Below, in pieces: positions 35,058 through 44,350 of a stretch of 61,802 bases of DNA; position 1 is the first letter of the stretch; every line of letters begins with the position of its first letter. This DNA comes from Planctomycetota bacterium (lineage in GTDB: Bacteria; Planctomycetota; MHYJ01; JACQXL01; JACRIJ01). Location of the stretch: NCBI GenBank assembly GCA_016220095.1, contig JACRIJ010000063.1, positions 1-61,802 of the forward strand. Direction: 5' to 3'. A model generated the notes under the pieces. It did not search any database, had not been told where the DNA came from, and was given only the letters and a program-made list of their open reading frames with translations. The translations under genes were made by a program, and so were the position numbers.

Positions 35058-36137
35058 ATGTTAGACAAACTCAAAGAAATCTCATCCCGCTACAGGGAAA
35101 TTGAAAAAATGATCGTTGAGCCGGATATCGTCAAGGATCCGGCAAAATACGCCGTTCTCATGAAAGAACGCGGTTCGCTTTCCAAATACATGTCCCGTTA
35201 TGACGAACTTGAAAGGATTTCCAGTCAGCTTAAGGAAGCCCATGTCATATCAGATGACGTCAAGGCAGATGCGGACCTGCGCAGTCTTGCGAATGAGGAG
35301 ATAAAACTGCTCACAGAGAGGGAAAAAACCATCTGGATGGAGCTGGAAGAGATGTTCCTGGTCGCGGATGATGAATGGCAGAGGAACGTTATCGTGGAAA
35401 TAAGGCCCGGTACGGGCGGCGAAGAGGCGTCCTTGTTTGCCGCGGAGATATTCAAGATGTATTCCAAGTATGCCGAACGGATGAAATGGAAACTTGAAAT
35501 AATGGATATGAACGGCACCGACCTGGGCGGCATAAAAGAGGTGACATTTTCAATTGAAGGCGAAGACGTGTACAAGCACTTGCGTTTTGAAAGCGGCGTG
35601 CACAGGGTGCAGAGGGTGCCTGCGACAGAGGCGTCAGGCAGGGTGCATACGTCGGCCTGCACCGTGGCGGTCCTTCCGCAGGTGGGATACGTTGATATCC
35701 AGTTGAAGCCGGAAGACATAGATTTTGAAGCCTTTCGTTGCGGCGGCCCGGGCGGCCAGAACGTCAACAAGGTCAGCACCGCGGTCAGGCTGAAACACAA
35801 ACCTACAGGCGTTATCGTGGAATGTCGTACGGAGCGTTCCCAGCACCGCAACAGGGACCTGGCGATGAAACTCCTGATGGCGAGGATTTACGAGGAAACA
35901 GTTACTAAAAACAAGAATAAGCGCGACCAGATGAGGCGTTCCCAGGTCGGCACCGGCGACAGGAGCGAAAAAATCCGCACTTATAATTATCCCCAGAACA
36001 GACTTACAGACCACAGGATAAATTTTTCCATCCATAATCTTTCTGAAATACTGGAAGGGTATATTGACGAATTGATACAAAAACTCCAGGAAGCCGACAG
36101 GGAATTGAAATTGAAGGCCTTGAGCGGGAAGAAGTAA
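35058..36137 (+). CDS. prfA: Peptide chain release factor 1
   Basis: 359 residues. The stop-codon-reading loop of RF1 is VPATEASGR (PAT, for UAA/UAG), and the peptidyl-tRNA hydrolysis motif GGQ is at 232-234 within [20 protein letters not shown]. Length and the C-terminal end are normal. The usual partner prmC (methyltransferase for the GGQ Gln) does not follow; the next gene is on the other strand. There is no good Shine-Dalgarno sequence before the start at 35058, and the snap-back element lies 32 bases upstream. Confidence 0.97.
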   Translation: MLDKLKEISSRYREIEKMIVEPDIVKDPAKYAVLMKERGSLSKYMSRYDELERISSQLKEAHVISDDVKADADLRSLANEEIKLLTEREKTIWMELEEMFLVADDEWQRNVIVEIRPGTGGEEASLFAAEIFKMYSKYAERMKWKLEIMDMNGTDLGGIKEVTFSIEGEDVYKHLRFESGVHRVQRVPATEASGRVHTSACTVAVLPQVGYVDIQLKPEDIDFEAFRCGGPGGQNVNKVSTAVRLKHKPTGVIVECRTERSQHRNRDLAMKLLMARIYEETVTKNKNKRDQMRRSQVGTGDRSEKIRTYNYPQNRLTDHRINFSIHNLSEILEGYIDELIQKLQEADRELKLKALSGKK

Positions 36138-36353
36138 CGACAAAGTAGCCAGTAGCGAGTAGCGAGGGACGGACGACGACGATTTTTGCAAGATGTACAC
36201 TTCGCTTCCTTCGCTCCGCTCAGGACTTCCTCGCTTTGCTCGGTCGCAGTGCTACGGCAGGATACGACGGCGAATGTGGAGCATTTTTCATTTTCCCTTC
36301 TCGTCGCTCTCCGTGCACTCTGTGAGCTCTGTGGCAAAATCGTTGTCGTTTCG
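36138..36353. repeat. Short-period repeats between prfA and the leftward gene
   Basis: Six 7-bp units in register start immediately after the prfA stop codon (GTAGCCA, GTAGCGA, GTAGCGA, GGGACGG among them). Then comes a TTCGCTCCGCTCAGGACTTCC block like that at 11506-11582, and CTCTGTGAGCTCTGTGGC units that on the minus strand follow the leftward gene. Confidence 0.7.
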
Positions 36354-38030
36354 TCAAATCTTCTTCAGCACATCCGACGCGTATATATGCCAAATCGTAT
36401 TCGGCGCGATGTTGAGCGTTTCTTTTAACGCGCTTAGCGCCTTGTCGGGTTTGTCCATGACCTTGCACATATAACCCAGCGTAAACATTGCCCGGCCGTC
36501 CGCGGGGTTCATTTTTACGGCTATCGCCATCTGGTCAAGCGATTCCTGGGGCCGGCTTTCCTTCCAATATAATATCGCCATCTTATAATGTTCTTCAAAT
36601 TCCGCTTCACCGCGGTTTATCTTCGCGCGTATTTCGCTAATCATTTTCTTGCGTTCATCCGGCGTCAACATTACGAGTTCCCTCGGCCCGTACAGATTAT
36701 CCGGCGAAGGCCCTATGTATTCCTTGAAGAAACTGAAACATTCCTGGGTCATGGAGCCTTTGAATCCCTTGCACACGCCGAGGACCCAGTTCTTATAATC
36801 CTTAAGGAAATTATTCCTGAAAATGCCTTTGCCGTGCACTGTCTCATAGGACTGCTTTAGCCGTGAATTGTCGTGCAGGTTGTCCATCATTATGCGGTAA
36901 TTGCCCACGGCATTGACTATGGATTCTTCTTCAGTCCGGGTTGATATAAGCGGTATGAAAATCGTATCCCTGTCCCACTCAAAAAAACCAGTGCCGCTGT
37001 AAGGCGCGATAAGTATATTCGGATTTCCCGGCAGGTTAGGGTCTATTTCCTTTATGTTATGCATGATGGCGGCAACGTCGGCATTGGTGATTCTTTTCTG
37101 GTCCGAAACAAGCACGGAATAGGTTTTGCTTATGCCTGAACCCGGCGTGCCGAGTTTTAAGAGTGATTTTACCAGTTTCAACTCAGTGAGCAGGAATTCA
37201 ATGCGCTCTTCCATCGGTACGGGCGCGCCTTCATCCTCATGCTTTACGGCGAGCGGATTGATGCTGGAAAAAGTGCCTTTGCGCAGGGCATTGGTGAATT
37301 CCTCGTGTATCCGTTCGTCTATCTGCGTGAACGTGTCAAAAAGCAGGAGTTCCTGCTGGGATTGGCAGAAGGTTTTCACCTTGTTAAACAGCTTGCGTTT
37401 TATGTCCAGGAGCTTGTCGCGTTGTTCGGCGATTTTCTTATCGCCTTCATAATAATATTTTATGGAAAGCAATTCAATATTGGCGTCTAATTTGCCTGAC
37501 GGCAGGAGGTCTGCGATTTGCTGGTTTATACCGGGCAGGTTTCTGAACAGCGGTTCAAGGGATTTATAGAGGTTATCCCGCATCTTTTTCAGCTTGGTCA
37601 TTTCAAGGGGTTCAATGTAGGTGCGTTTTCCATGGACGCCGACCCCCTGGCCGAATTTTTTTATAAGCAGGAATGCGCGGTATCTTTCCGCAAGCCACTG
37701 GGAAAAATAACAGCAATTAGGCGCTTCTTCATCGGAGTAGAGTTCTCTTGTAAGAGTTGTTTTGAATTGCTGGGGATTTGCCTGTACGAGTCGGTCGTCA
37801 ATAAGGCCGCAGTCTATTAGGAACCTCTCGTATTTGTTGAAGAACAGCCGGTCGGGATTATTTGTGAGCGCCTCGCGTATGAGTTTCTCGCAGGAATCCC
37901 AGTAGAATTTGTCAAGTTCCGTGAGTAGTCTGGGGAATTCCCCGCCGGCCTGCAGAGGATTTGTGGAAATTTTTGACCTTTCCAGGTTAAAACTTTGTAT
38001 CAGTTCGTCTAATGTCAACCCTTCTGTCAT
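36354..38030 (-). CDS. Large unrecognised cytoplasmic protein with C-terminal TPR pair
   Basis: 558 residues, no signal peptide or membrane helix. I do not recognise residues 1-470. They are mainly helical, with LFFNKYERFLIDCGLIDDRL near 65 and a stretch of beta-like sequence near 300-400 (TYSVLVSDQKRITNADVAAIM, NPNILIAPYSGTGFFEWDRDTIFIPL). Residues about 475-555 form two TPR-like units (YKMAILYWKESRPQESLDQMAIAVKMNP and GRAMFTLGYMCKVMDKPDKALSALKETL, each split here only by my wording). It follows the EF-G-like gene in the same direction by 87 bp that hold a GATTNNAA array, so they may be co-transcribed. No function can be assigned. Confidence 0.75.
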   Translation of the reverse strand: MTEGLTLDELIQSFNLERSKISTNPLQAGGEFPRLLTELDKFYWDSCEKLIREALTNNPDRLFFNKYERFLIDCGLIDDRLVQANPQQFKTTLTRELYSDEEAPNCCYFSQWLAERYRAFLLIKKFGQGVGVHGKRTYIEPLEMTKLKKMRDNLYKSLEPLFRNLPGINQQIADLLPSGKLDANIELLSIKYYYEGDKKIAEQRDKLLDIKRKLFNKVKTFCQSQQELLLFDTFTQIDERIHEEFTNALRKGTFSSINPLAVKHEDEGAPVPMEERIEFLLTELKLVKSLLKLGTPGSGISKTYSVLVSDQKRITNADVAAIMHNIKEIDPNLPGNPNILIAPYSGTGFFEWDRDTIFIPLISTRTEEESIVNAVGNYRIMMDNLHDNSRLKQSYETVHGKGIFRNNFLKDYKNWVLGVCKGFKGSMTQECFSFFKEYIGPSPDNLYGPRELVMLTPDERKKMISEIRAKINRGEAEFEEHYKMAILYWKESRPQESLDQMAIAVKMNPADGRAMFTLGYMCKVMDKPDKALSALKETLNIAPNTIWHIYASDVLKKI

Positions 38031-38043
38031 ATATAAGACCTTA

Positions 38044-38110
38044 TGCGAAGATTATAGATTCTAAGATTGCAAGATTGCAGATTCGAAGATTACGGACTCC
38101 GGACCCCAGA
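38044..38110. repeat. GATTNNAA array between the EF-G-like gene and the unknown gene
   Basis: GATTATA, GATTCTAA, GATTGCAA and related units read on the plus strand, opposite to both flanking genes; toward the EF-G-like stop the units change to CCGGACTC-like octamers. Confidence 0.7.
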
Positions 38111-38117
38111 ATTTCGT

Positions 38118-40169
38118 CTATTCCTCTTCTACTTTATGAACAGTTGCCTTGGCCACGATAGCTTCCTGTATTTTTACGGGCACTATGTCGTAGTGCGAGA
38201 ATTCTATAGAGTAACTTCCTTCGCCGCCGGTTATGGAATGGAGTTCCGTGGAATACGTGAGTATTTCAGACAGGGGCACCTGGGCCTTGATTACCTGCAT
38301 TTCTCTTATGGCGTCCATTCCATGGATTCTGCCGCGCCTGGAAATGAGGTTTCCGGTGATGTCGCCCATGAATTTGGACGGTATTGTAATTTCAATATTT
38401 ACCACGGGTTCCAGCAGTACGGGCCTGGCCTTATGCACCGCGTCGGCGAAAGCCCTGGCGCCGGCGATTCTGAACGAATGTTCATCGGAATCAACCTCGT
38501 GGTATGAGCCGTCATATACGATGGTTTTTATGTCGACCATGGTATGTCCTGCGATAACGCCTTTCTCCATGATTTCCTTTACGCCTTTTTCAATGGCAGG
38601 CACGTATTGGCCCGGGATGGAGCCGCCGAATATTTCGTCTCCGAATTCAAACCCCTTGCCCCTTTCAATAGGTTCTATTTTCAAATAGACTTCGCCGTAC
38701 TGGCCGCGGCCGCCGGATTGCTTTTTATGTTTATGATGGCCTTCGGCCTTATTGGTTACGGTTTCAAGGTAGGCGATTTTTGTCGGTTTGGTGTTGACGG
38801 ACACGTCAAATTTTCTTTTAAGCCGCGCGAGCACCACGTCAAGGTGCAGGTTACTCATGCCGTTAACGACGAGTTCGTGGGTCTGCCTGTCGCGTGCTAC
38901 GGCAAAAGTCGGGTCGGAATCGGCAAGTTTAGACAGGGATGCGCTTATTTTCTGTTCATCGGCACGGCTCTTAGGTTCTACGGCGAGCGAGACCATGGGG
39001 TTAGGGAACGATAATACGGGGTATTTAATGACATCCGCCTGGGTGCAGATGGTGTCGGACACGGAAACATCTTCTATTCTTGCGAAGGCGCCTATTTCGC
39101 CTGCGGTAACCTTATCAACGGTTTTCTGGTCTTTGCCGAATACCTTGAAGACCTTGGCGACCTTGTCGGTCTTGTCTGTTCGCGGGTTGTAAATAACATT
39201 GTCGGCGACAATCGTGCCGGAATATACGCGGAAAAACGTAAGTTTGCCGACAAACGGATCCGCCAGGCATTTGAATACGCGCGCGCTGAATGGCGCTGAG
39301 GAGTCTGCGGCAAATGATTTTTCCTTTGGTTCCGCGCCTGCATCCGCGCCTTGTTTAGGCCCGACATCTGCCGGCGAAGGCAGGTAATTGGAGATGAAAT
39401 CAATCAGCTCCATAATGCCGAGCTCTTTTTTCGTTGAGGTCAGGAATACGGGAACGAGTTTGCCTTTAAGGATTGCGAGGGTGGCGCATCTGGAAATTTC
39501 TTCCGGTGAAATCTGCGCGCCTTCCAGGTAGCGTTCAAGCACCGCGTCGTCCGCTTCCACGACGGTTTCAACCAACTGTTCCCTGTACTGGTTGAATTTA
39601 TCTTTCAGATGTGGCAATACCTTTTCCGGCGGCGAGAGCAGGTTTACGATGGTGGAAAGCTGATTTCCGGTGGCATCGGAAATCTGCACCAATTTGCATT
39701 CCTTGCCGAAAGTTTCCTGGATAATGCCGAGAAGTTCGTCAAAATTTATATTTTCAAGATCGATCTTGTTTATGGCAACGGCCTTGCATACGCCGGCTTT
39801 TACCGCGGCTTCCCACATCTTGCGGGTATTGACCATGACGCCTGCGGAGGCATTAACGCAGATAAACGCAGTTTCAACGGCCGACAGGGCGGATACAGCT
39901 TCACCGGCGAAATCCGGGTAGCCCGGGCAGTCTATGCCGTTGAATTCCCTGCCTTTATACATGCAGTTGACGATAGCCGCGTCTATGGAACTTTTCCTGT
40001 CCTTTTCCTCCACGTCAGAATCGCAGACGGAGGTGCCGTCAGCGACCGAGCCCAGGCGCGAGGTTGCGCCGGTTTTGTATAATATCATTTCCATGAGGGA
40101 AGTTTTACCGGAATCGCCGTGGCCGATAAAAGTAAAATTGCGCATGTCTTTGGTGTTGATTTGAGCCAT
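38118..40169 (-). CDS. EF-G-like translational GTPase (EF-G2 type)
   Basis: 683 residues from ATG 40169; an upstream ATG at 40196 would add nine residues. G1 is GHGDSGKT (16-23), G3 DCPGYPDF and G4 NKID; domains II-V of EF-G follow. In canonical EF-G the G3 box is DTPGHVDF, with the catalytic His; here it is Tyr. This exchange is typical of the EF-G2/FusA2-type paralogues whose role is not translocation proper and which are often slow GTPases. Therefore I call it EF-G-like rather than fusA. The stop is followed by octamer repeats. Confidence 0.88.
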   Translation of the reverse strand: MAQINTKDMRNFTFIGHGDSGKTSLMEMILYKTGATSRLGSVADGTSVCDSDVEEKDRKSSIDAAIVNCMYKGREFNGIDCPGYPDFAGEAVSALSAVETAFICVNASAGVMVNTRKMWEAAVKAGVCKAVAINKIDLENINFDELLGIIQETFGKECKLVQISDATGNQLSTIVNLLSPPEKVLPHLKDKFNQYREQLVETVVEADDAVLERYLEGAQISPEEISRCATLAILKGKLVPVFLTSTKKELGIMELIDFISNYLPSPADVGPKQGADAGAEPKEKSFAADSSAPFSARVFKCLADPFVGKLTFFRVYSGTIVADNVIYNPRTDKTDKVAKVFKVFGKDQKTVDKVTAGEIGAFARIEDVSVSDTICTQADVIKYPVLSFPNPMVSLAVEPKSRADEQKISASLSKLADSDPTFAVARDRQTHELVVNGMSNLHLDVVLARLKRKFDVSVNTKPTKIAYLETVTNKAEGHHKHKKQSGGRGQYGEVYLKIEPIERGKGFEFGDEIFGGSIPGQYVPAIEKGVKEIMEKGVIAGHTMVDIKTIVYDGSYHEVDSDEHSFRIAGARAFADAVHKARPVLLEPVVNIEITIPSKFMGDITGNLISRRGRIHGMDAIREMQVIKAQVPLSEILTYSTELHSITGGEGSYSIEFSHYDIVPVKIQEAIVAKATVHKVEEE

Positions 40170-40227
40170 AAAAGCGTTTAAATAACCTCCATTCAACTAA
40201 TAAAAATAAGCCTTTTCAAGGCAATTA

Positions 40228-40255
40228 AGTATAATAAAAATGAAGGAATTGTCAA
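40228..40255 (-). promoter_or_regulatory. Promoter of the EF-G-like gene
   Basis: On the minus strand TTGACA (40250-40255) and TATACT (40228-40233) with 16 bp between. A GCCTTgaaAAGGC hairpin lies in the leader at about 40209-40223. Confidence 0.7.
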
Positions 40256-40628
40256 AAGAAATACGATTTGCGTTGTACCGTCTCAGTCGAGGGCAACCGG
40301 TCAGTGAACGACGACGAATCAACAGGGACTTGACGAGACATTAAGAGACCGACGACGGTTAAGATACGGCCTGAACAAGCCGCCGTCGAGTCTCGTAAAG
40401 GTCTCATAAAGTCCCTGTTCTTACGAAGTATGAAGAATGGAAAACGAAGGATGAAGAACGGACGAGCGGATGAACGAAAGTCTAAGTGTCCATTGTCCCT
40501 CGGTGCGCATGTGCGTCCTTCCGTCTCCATTTTTCCTTCTTCATCCTTCGTATGAGTCCCTGTTTAATAACGTTCGTAGTCCGTGTTTACCCGTTCACTG
40601 AAGCGGCACGATGCAAGTCCCTTTTTAG
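40256..40628. other. Gene-free spacer with a 100-bp snap-back
   Basis: AACAGGGACTT (40321-40331) is mirrored by AAGTCCCTGTT (40409-40419), with further pairing inside (GAGAC/GTCTC and CGACGACGG/CCGCCGTCG), giving a long hairpin. A third GAGTCCCTGTT copy is at about 40553. GAAGTATGAAGAATGG-type heptamers lie between. No gene is visible. Confidence 0.7.
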
Positions 40629-40656
40629 TTGACAAAATATTATTTATAGGTAATAT
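40629..40656 (+). promoter_or_regulatory. Promoter of the SSB-like gene
   Basis: Perfect TTGACA (40629-40634) and TAATAT (40651-40656), spacer 16 bp; leader about 120 nt. Confidence 0.55.
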
Positions 40657-40781
40657 TAGGTGTACGCTCAATAGGTAGCGCATGCGGGCAAGAATCGTCC
40701 CGCTCTCATTGAAAACCCCATATTCAATGCCTTGAATATGTATCTATGCTTTTGCTTAACTTTTTTTCAGGAGGTTTTTTT

Positions 40782-41081
40782 ATGAACAAGGTTATTCTTG
40801 TCGGAAGGCTGGTAAAAGACGCGGTGTCTTTTGCCGAAGGGAAGGTGGTCAAGATCAAACTCGCCACGCGTACGGGCTACGACGCCAAAAATCAGAAGGA
40901 AAGGATTGCGTTCGTGCCGGCAACTCTCTTTTCCATGTCTCCCGCCCAGATAGAACAATTGAAAAAGGGCATGCAGGTCGGGATTGAAGGCATCGTTACG
41001 GAAACGACGTATAAGAAAAACAACGAGACCGTATATGCCGTGGACGTGCAGGTCAATAAAGGCGGGTTGAATTTCGTGTAA
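40782..41081 (+). CDS. Short SSB-like OB-fold protein
   Basis: 99 residues from ATG 40782 with AGGAGG; frames starting earlier are rejected. MNKVILVGRLVKDA matches the opening strand of bacterial single-strand DNA-binding proteins, with the OB-fold pattern continuing through VKIKLATRTG and GMQVGIEGIVTETTYKKNNETVYAVDVQV. It ends there: the Gly/Pro-rich linker and the acidic DDDIPF-type tail that recruit repair proteins are missing, and the aromatic residues that stack on DNA in SSB are mostly absent. It may bind nucleic acid but is unlikely to be the main SSB. It has its own promoter and a terminator-like hairpin. Confidence 0.75.
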   Translation: MNKVILVGRLVKDAVSFAEGKVVKIKLATRTGYDAKNQKERIAFVPATLFSMSPAQIEQLKKGMQVGIEGIVTETTYKKNNETVYAVDVQVNKGGLNFV

Positions 41082-41089
41082 TAAAATCA

Positions 41090-41131
41090 CGGGGATTGGC
41101 GCAGTCAAAGGATTGACGCGATCAATCCCCG
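41090..41131 (+). terminator. Terminator-like hairpin after the SSB-like gene
   Basis: CGGGGATTG (41090-41098) pairs with CAATCCCCG (41123-41131), with inner GTCAA/TTGAC pairing. It is followed by only a weak T-rich stretch. Confidence 0.6.
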
Positions 41132-41169
41132 CGGCAATTATTTTAAATATACAACTGACCACTTAAAGA

Positions 41170-41197
41170 TTGACTGTAATTTCCATAATGTTATAAT
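41170..41197 (+). promoter_or_regulatory. Promoter of hslVU
   Basis: TTGACT (41170-41175) and perfect TATAAT (41192-41197) with 16 bp between, 31 bases before the hslV start. No CIRCE or sigma-32-type site is seen, so heat control is not evident. Confidence 0.8.
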
Positions 41198-41228
41198 TAG
41201 GAAAATTCAATTTTGAGAGAGGAATAAC

Positions 41229-41747
41229 ATGACAACCATCCTTACAGTCCGCCACAAAGGCGTTACGGCTATCGGCGGCGACGGCCAGTTGACGCTTGAC
41301 CATACCATTGTCAAACACGATGCATTGAAGATCCGCCGGATACCCGATGCCGATGTCATAGTGGGTTTCGCGGGTTCTACCGCGGATTCGTTCGCTCTTA
41401 TGGAGCGTTTTGAAGAATCCCTGAAAAAGTACCAGGGCAATACCAAAAGGGCCGCGATAGAATTAGCGAAGTCATGGCGCACAGACAAGGTATTAAGGCG
41501 GTTGGAATCGCTTCTTGTAGTAATTGATAAGGACATATCACTTCTCATTTCGGGCGCGGGCGATGTTATTGAGCCTGAAGACGGCATAATAGGCGTTGGT
41601 TCGGGCGGCCAATACGCGGTCGCGGCGGCAAGGGCGCTGAAAAAACACTCGGCCTTGTCTGCCAAAGACATCGTCACGGAATCGCTCCTGATTGCCGCGG
41701 ATATATGCGTTTTTACCAATTCCAAAATCCACGTGGAGGCGCTATGA
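41229..41747 (+). CDS. hslV: ATP-dependent protease subunit HslV
   Basis: 172 residues, the proteasome-like peptidase of the HslVU complex. Removal of Met leaves the catalytic Thr ([10 protein letters not shown]); the active-site Lys and the GVGSGG loop ([19 protein letters not shown]) are present. Start 41229 follows GAGAGGAA. It overlaps hslU by ATGA. Confidence 0.97.
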   Translation: MTTILTVRHKGVTAIGGDGQLTLDHTIVKHDALKIRRIPDADVIVGFAGSTADSFALMERFEESLKKYQGNTKRAAIELAKSWRTDKVLRRLESLLVVIDKDISLLISGAGDVIEPEDGIIGVGSGGQYAVAAARALKKHSALSAKDIVTESLLIAADICVFTNSKIHVEAL

Positions 41748-43120
41748 ATACTAACGGGAATCACCTGGAAAAAGAGCTCACTCCGCGCAGGATAGTGGAA
41801 GAGCTTGATAAGTACATAATAGGCCAGAATTCCGCGAAAAAATGCGCAGCCATCGCGGTGCGCAACAGATGGCGACGCTTACAGCTTGCGCCGGAATTGC
41901 GCGATGAGGTCGCGCCTAAAAACATAATCATGATCGGACCCACGGGCGTAGGCAAAACCGAAATTGCCAAACGCCTTGCCGCGCTCGTAAAAGCGCCTTT
42001 CCTGAAGGTGGAAGCGTCACGTTATACCGAGGTAGGCTACCACGGCAGGGACGTGGAATCCATGGTAAGAGACCTCGTGGAAATCGCCCATAACATGATT
42101 AAGGCCGAGGCAATGAAGACCGTGCAGGAAAAGGCGGATGAGTTTGCGGAAGAGCGACTTCTGGACCTCCTTTTGCCTTCGCGCAGGAAAACCGCGAATC
42201 TGCCGTCGAATCAGGACGCCGGCATTTCCCAGGAACCGTCAGAGGCCACGGTGGAAAAATTGCGGGAAAAACTCCGCAAAGGCGAGCTTGATGACAGGCA
42301 TGTGGAACTCGCTTTGGAAGAAAAAGTCATACCTATGATGCAGGTGATGTCAACGGGCGGCATTGAAGAATTCGGATTTGACATCCAGAGCGCGCTCGGC
42401 AATATGTTTCCGAGCAAGTCTATTTCCAAAAAGATGCTGATTTCCGAAGCGAGGAAAATCATCACCCAGCAGGAAGCGGAAAAATTGATTGACAGGGATA
42501 AGGTGGTGAAGGAAGCAATTTTCAGGGCGGTTAATTCCGGCATTATCTTTATAGATGAAATAGACAAGGTTGCCGCTAAAGAGGGTTCGCACGGCCCTGA
42601 CGTTTCGCGCGAAGGGGTGCAGAGGGATATGCTTCCCATAGTTGAGGGCTCTACTGTCATGACCCGGTACGGCCCGGTTAAGACTAATCATATACTTTTT
42701 ATAGCCGCGGGCGCTTTTCATATCTCCAAGCCGACAGATCTTATACCGGAACTGCAGGGAAGGTTTCCTATACGCGTTGAACTGTCAAGCCTCGGCAAGG
42801 ATGATTTTATCAGGATTCTTACGGAACCCAGAAACGCGCTTATAAGGCAGTATCAGGCGCTGGTGGAAACCGAAGGTGTAAAAATAAAATTCAATAAGGA
42901 AGCTATTGAAGAAATGGCCGATATCGCGGCAAAGGCGAATTCATCTATGCAGAATATCGGGGCCCGGCGCCTGCATACGGTGATTGAAAAAGTCCTTGAA
43001 GACGTGTCCTACGAAGCGCCGGATATGAAAAATAAGACCGTTAATGTTACGCGGGAATACGTGCGCGAAAAATTGCAGAGTATCGTAAAGGATGAAGACC
43101 TGAGTAAGTATATACTATAA
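41744..43120 (+). CDS. hslU: ATP-dependent unfoldase HslU
   Basis: 458 residues from ATG 41744 (GTGGAGG upstream, ATGA overlap with hslV). AAA+ unfoldase: Walker A GPTGVGKT at 65-72, Walker [12 protein letters not shown], the pore motif region [16 protein letters not shown], and the C-terminal sensor 2 [18 protein letters not shown]. The I-domain lies between Walker A and B as usual. It hands unfolded protein to HslV. A GATTNNAA array follows two bases after the stop codon. Confidence 0.97.
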   Translation: MNTNGNHLEKELTPRRIVEELDKYIIGQNSAKKCAAIAVRNRWRRLQLAPELRDEVAPKNIIMIGPTGVGKTEIAKRLAALVKAPFLKVEASRYTEVGYHGRDVESMVRDLVEIAHNMIKAEAMKTVQEKADEFAEERLLDLLLPSRRKTANLPSNQDAGISQEPSEATVEKLREKLRKGELDDRHVELALEEKVIPMMQVMSTGGIEEFGFDIQSALGNMFPSKSISKKMLISEARKIITQQEAEKLIDRDKVVKEAIFRAVNSGIIFIDEIDKVAAKEGSHGPDVSREGVQRDMLPIVEGSTVMTRYGPVKTNHILFIAAGAFHISKPTDLIPELQGRFPIRVELSSLGKDDFIRILTEPRNALIRQYQALVETEGVKIKFNKEAIEEMADIAAKANSSMQNIGARRLHTVIEKVLEDVSYEAPDMKNKTVNVTREYVREKLQSIVKDEDLSKYIL

Positions 43121-43121
43121 C

Positions 43122-43249
43122 GATTCAAAGATTAAAAGATTCAAAGATTAAACGATTCAAAAATTAGAAGATTCAAAGATTAGAAGATACAAAGATAAAA
43201 AGATTTAAAGATTACAAAATTCAAAGATTCAAAGATTGGAAGGTTGAAT
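43122..43249 (+). repeat. Sixteen in-register GATTNNAA octamers after hslU
   Basis: From 43122 to 43249 the sequence is exactly 16 units of 8 bp without slip; most begin GATT or AATT and end AA, with the two middle bases varying (CA, AA, AG, TA, AC, GG). The array starts one base after the hslU stop and ends 13 bases before the next start codon. Confidence 0.95.
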
Positions 43250-43262
43250 TTCAGGAGTTTTT

Positions 43263-44033
43263 ATGATAATACGAAAACAGGGCGCAGGCATATTGCTGTT
43301 GATAGCGTTGGCGGCTCTTTGTTTCGGATGCAAGGAATTGTCCGATAAGCCGCCTGATACGATAAGGCTTGATCCCGAAAAAGATACCGCAGCGCTATGG
43401 CATTTTGAAGAAGGGTATGCATTGCCTGCGGATTCGTCGCCGAATGGCAATAACGCATCGCAAATTTCGGCCAAATGGGCCGGCAGCGGGTACGGAAGGT
43501 ATATGGTTTTTAGCGGAAACGGCGATTTTATGGAAGTGCCGCATTCGGATTCGCTGAATTTTGACAAAAAGAAAGATATTACGATAGAGGCATGGGTATA
43601 TCCCGGCAAGTACGTTGAACACGGCACGGTGGTATCCAAACAGGGGCAGTATGTTTTTCAGGTGCATTCCGACGGCAGGCCGGCATTTTACCTTTACGGA
43701 GTTACCGACCAGAGCGGACCTGATTATGTTTTCGCGAACGGTACGGTGCCCCTTGGCAAATGGACCCATGTCGCGGTGACTTACGACGGCAATTACATAA
43801 AGCTCTATATCAACGGGGAACAGGACAATGTCATCAGCGTAAAAGGCGCGATACACGCCTTGCTTATAAATGAAAACGGCCGGTTGAAAAGCATGGAAAA
43901 ATGCGCCCTCAGGATAGGAGGCGATGAAACGTCGCCCGGCAGGAGCTGGAACGGGTTTATAGACGAAGTCCGGATATGCACCCGTGCGCGGCAGGATTAC
44001 GAGATACATGAGGATTACAAGAGAGGAAGATAA
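43263..44033 (+). CDS. LamG-domain (concanavalin A-like) lipoprotein
   Basis: 256 residues after CAGGAG. Signal helix with lipobox LCFGC (lipidated Cys at 23). Residues 40-250 form one LamG/concanavalin A-like jelly-roll: LWHFEEGYALPADSSPNGN, DITIEAWVYP, WTHVAVTYDGNYIKLYINGE, GFIDEVRI. Such domains bind sugars or sit as spacers in surface proteins. It is anchored in the envelope by lipid. Sequence does not show the ligand. There is no catalytic partner in the gene. Confidence 0.88.
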   Translation: MIIRKQGAGILLLIALAALCFGCKELSDKPPDTIRLDPEKDTAALWHFEEGYALPADSSPNGNNASQISAKWAGSGYGRYMVFSGNGDFMEVPHSDSLNFDKKKDITIEAWVYPGKYVEHGTVVSKQGQYVFQVHSDGRPAFYLYGVTDQSGPDYVFANGTVPLGKWTHVAVTYDGNYIKLYINGEQDNVISVKGAIHALLINENGRLKSMEKCALRIGGDETSPGRSWNGFIDEVRICTRARQDYEIHEDYKRGR

Positions 44034-44042
44034 GGAAAATTT

Positions 44043-44115
44043 TGGAGGCGACCGGGGTCGAACCGGCGACCTCCGGCTTGCAAAGCCGGCGCTCTTCCAA
44101 TTGAGCTACGCCCCC
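44043..44115 (-). tRNA. tRNA-Ala (TGC)
   Basis: A cloverleaf of 73 nt on the minus strand. Acceptor GGGGGCG pairs with CGCCTCC (one G-U), anticodon stem CCGGC/GCCGG around TTTGCAA with anticodon TGC, T arm CCGGTTCGACCCCGG. CCA is not encoded. The short frames on both strands here are shadows. Confidence 0.95.
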
Positions 44116-44157
44116 GCAAATTTTTTGCCCTGCAAAAAATTTGCAGAGCATTTGAAA
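44116..44157 (-). repeat. 42-bp palindromic element beside tRNA-Ala
   Basis: Near-copy of 8573-8614 (about five differences in 42 bases, same orientation on the plus strand). Here it lies between the tRNA-Ala promoter and the tRNA, so it would be in the 5' leader, while for tRNA-Glu it is downstream. Confidence 0.75.
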
Positions 44158-44184
44158 TTATACAAATCAACAGTTTTTTGTCAA
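44157..44184 (-). promoter_or_regulatory. Promoter of tRNA-Ala
   Basis: On the minus strand perfect TTGACA (44179-44184) and perfect TATAAT (44157-44162) with 16 bp between. Confidence 0.8.
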
Positions 44185-44200
44185 TAATTAGTGTAAAGTA

Positions 44201-44228
44201 TTGCATTTCTCTATAATCTTTGTATACT
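44201..44228 (+). promoter_or_regulatory. Promoter of the DUF4234 gene
   Basis: TTGCAT (44201-44206) and TATACT (44223-44228) with 16 bp between. The leader is about 115 nt and contains an AGGTTTTTgcgtAACCT element, so a structured leader is possible; I cannot match it to a known riboswitch. Confidence 0.6.
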
Positions 44229-44350
44229 AATCTTTAGTAGAAATCTACGTATAGCTGTCGTCAGGGAAAGGAGGTTTTTGCGTAACCTGCAAAAGCGATG
44301 TCGGCGGGGAATTGTTTTTAGAGTTTAAACTTTTTTGAGGAGGTATATTT

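Noticed and set aside
43957..44206. Short frames on both strands across 44 kb
   Set aside because: They are translations of tRNA-Ala; well-known spurious sequences of the GRSSIGRAPALQAGG type.
44229..44350. Known riboswitch in the DUF4234 leader
   Set aside because: A small hairpin is possible but I see no core of a named class.
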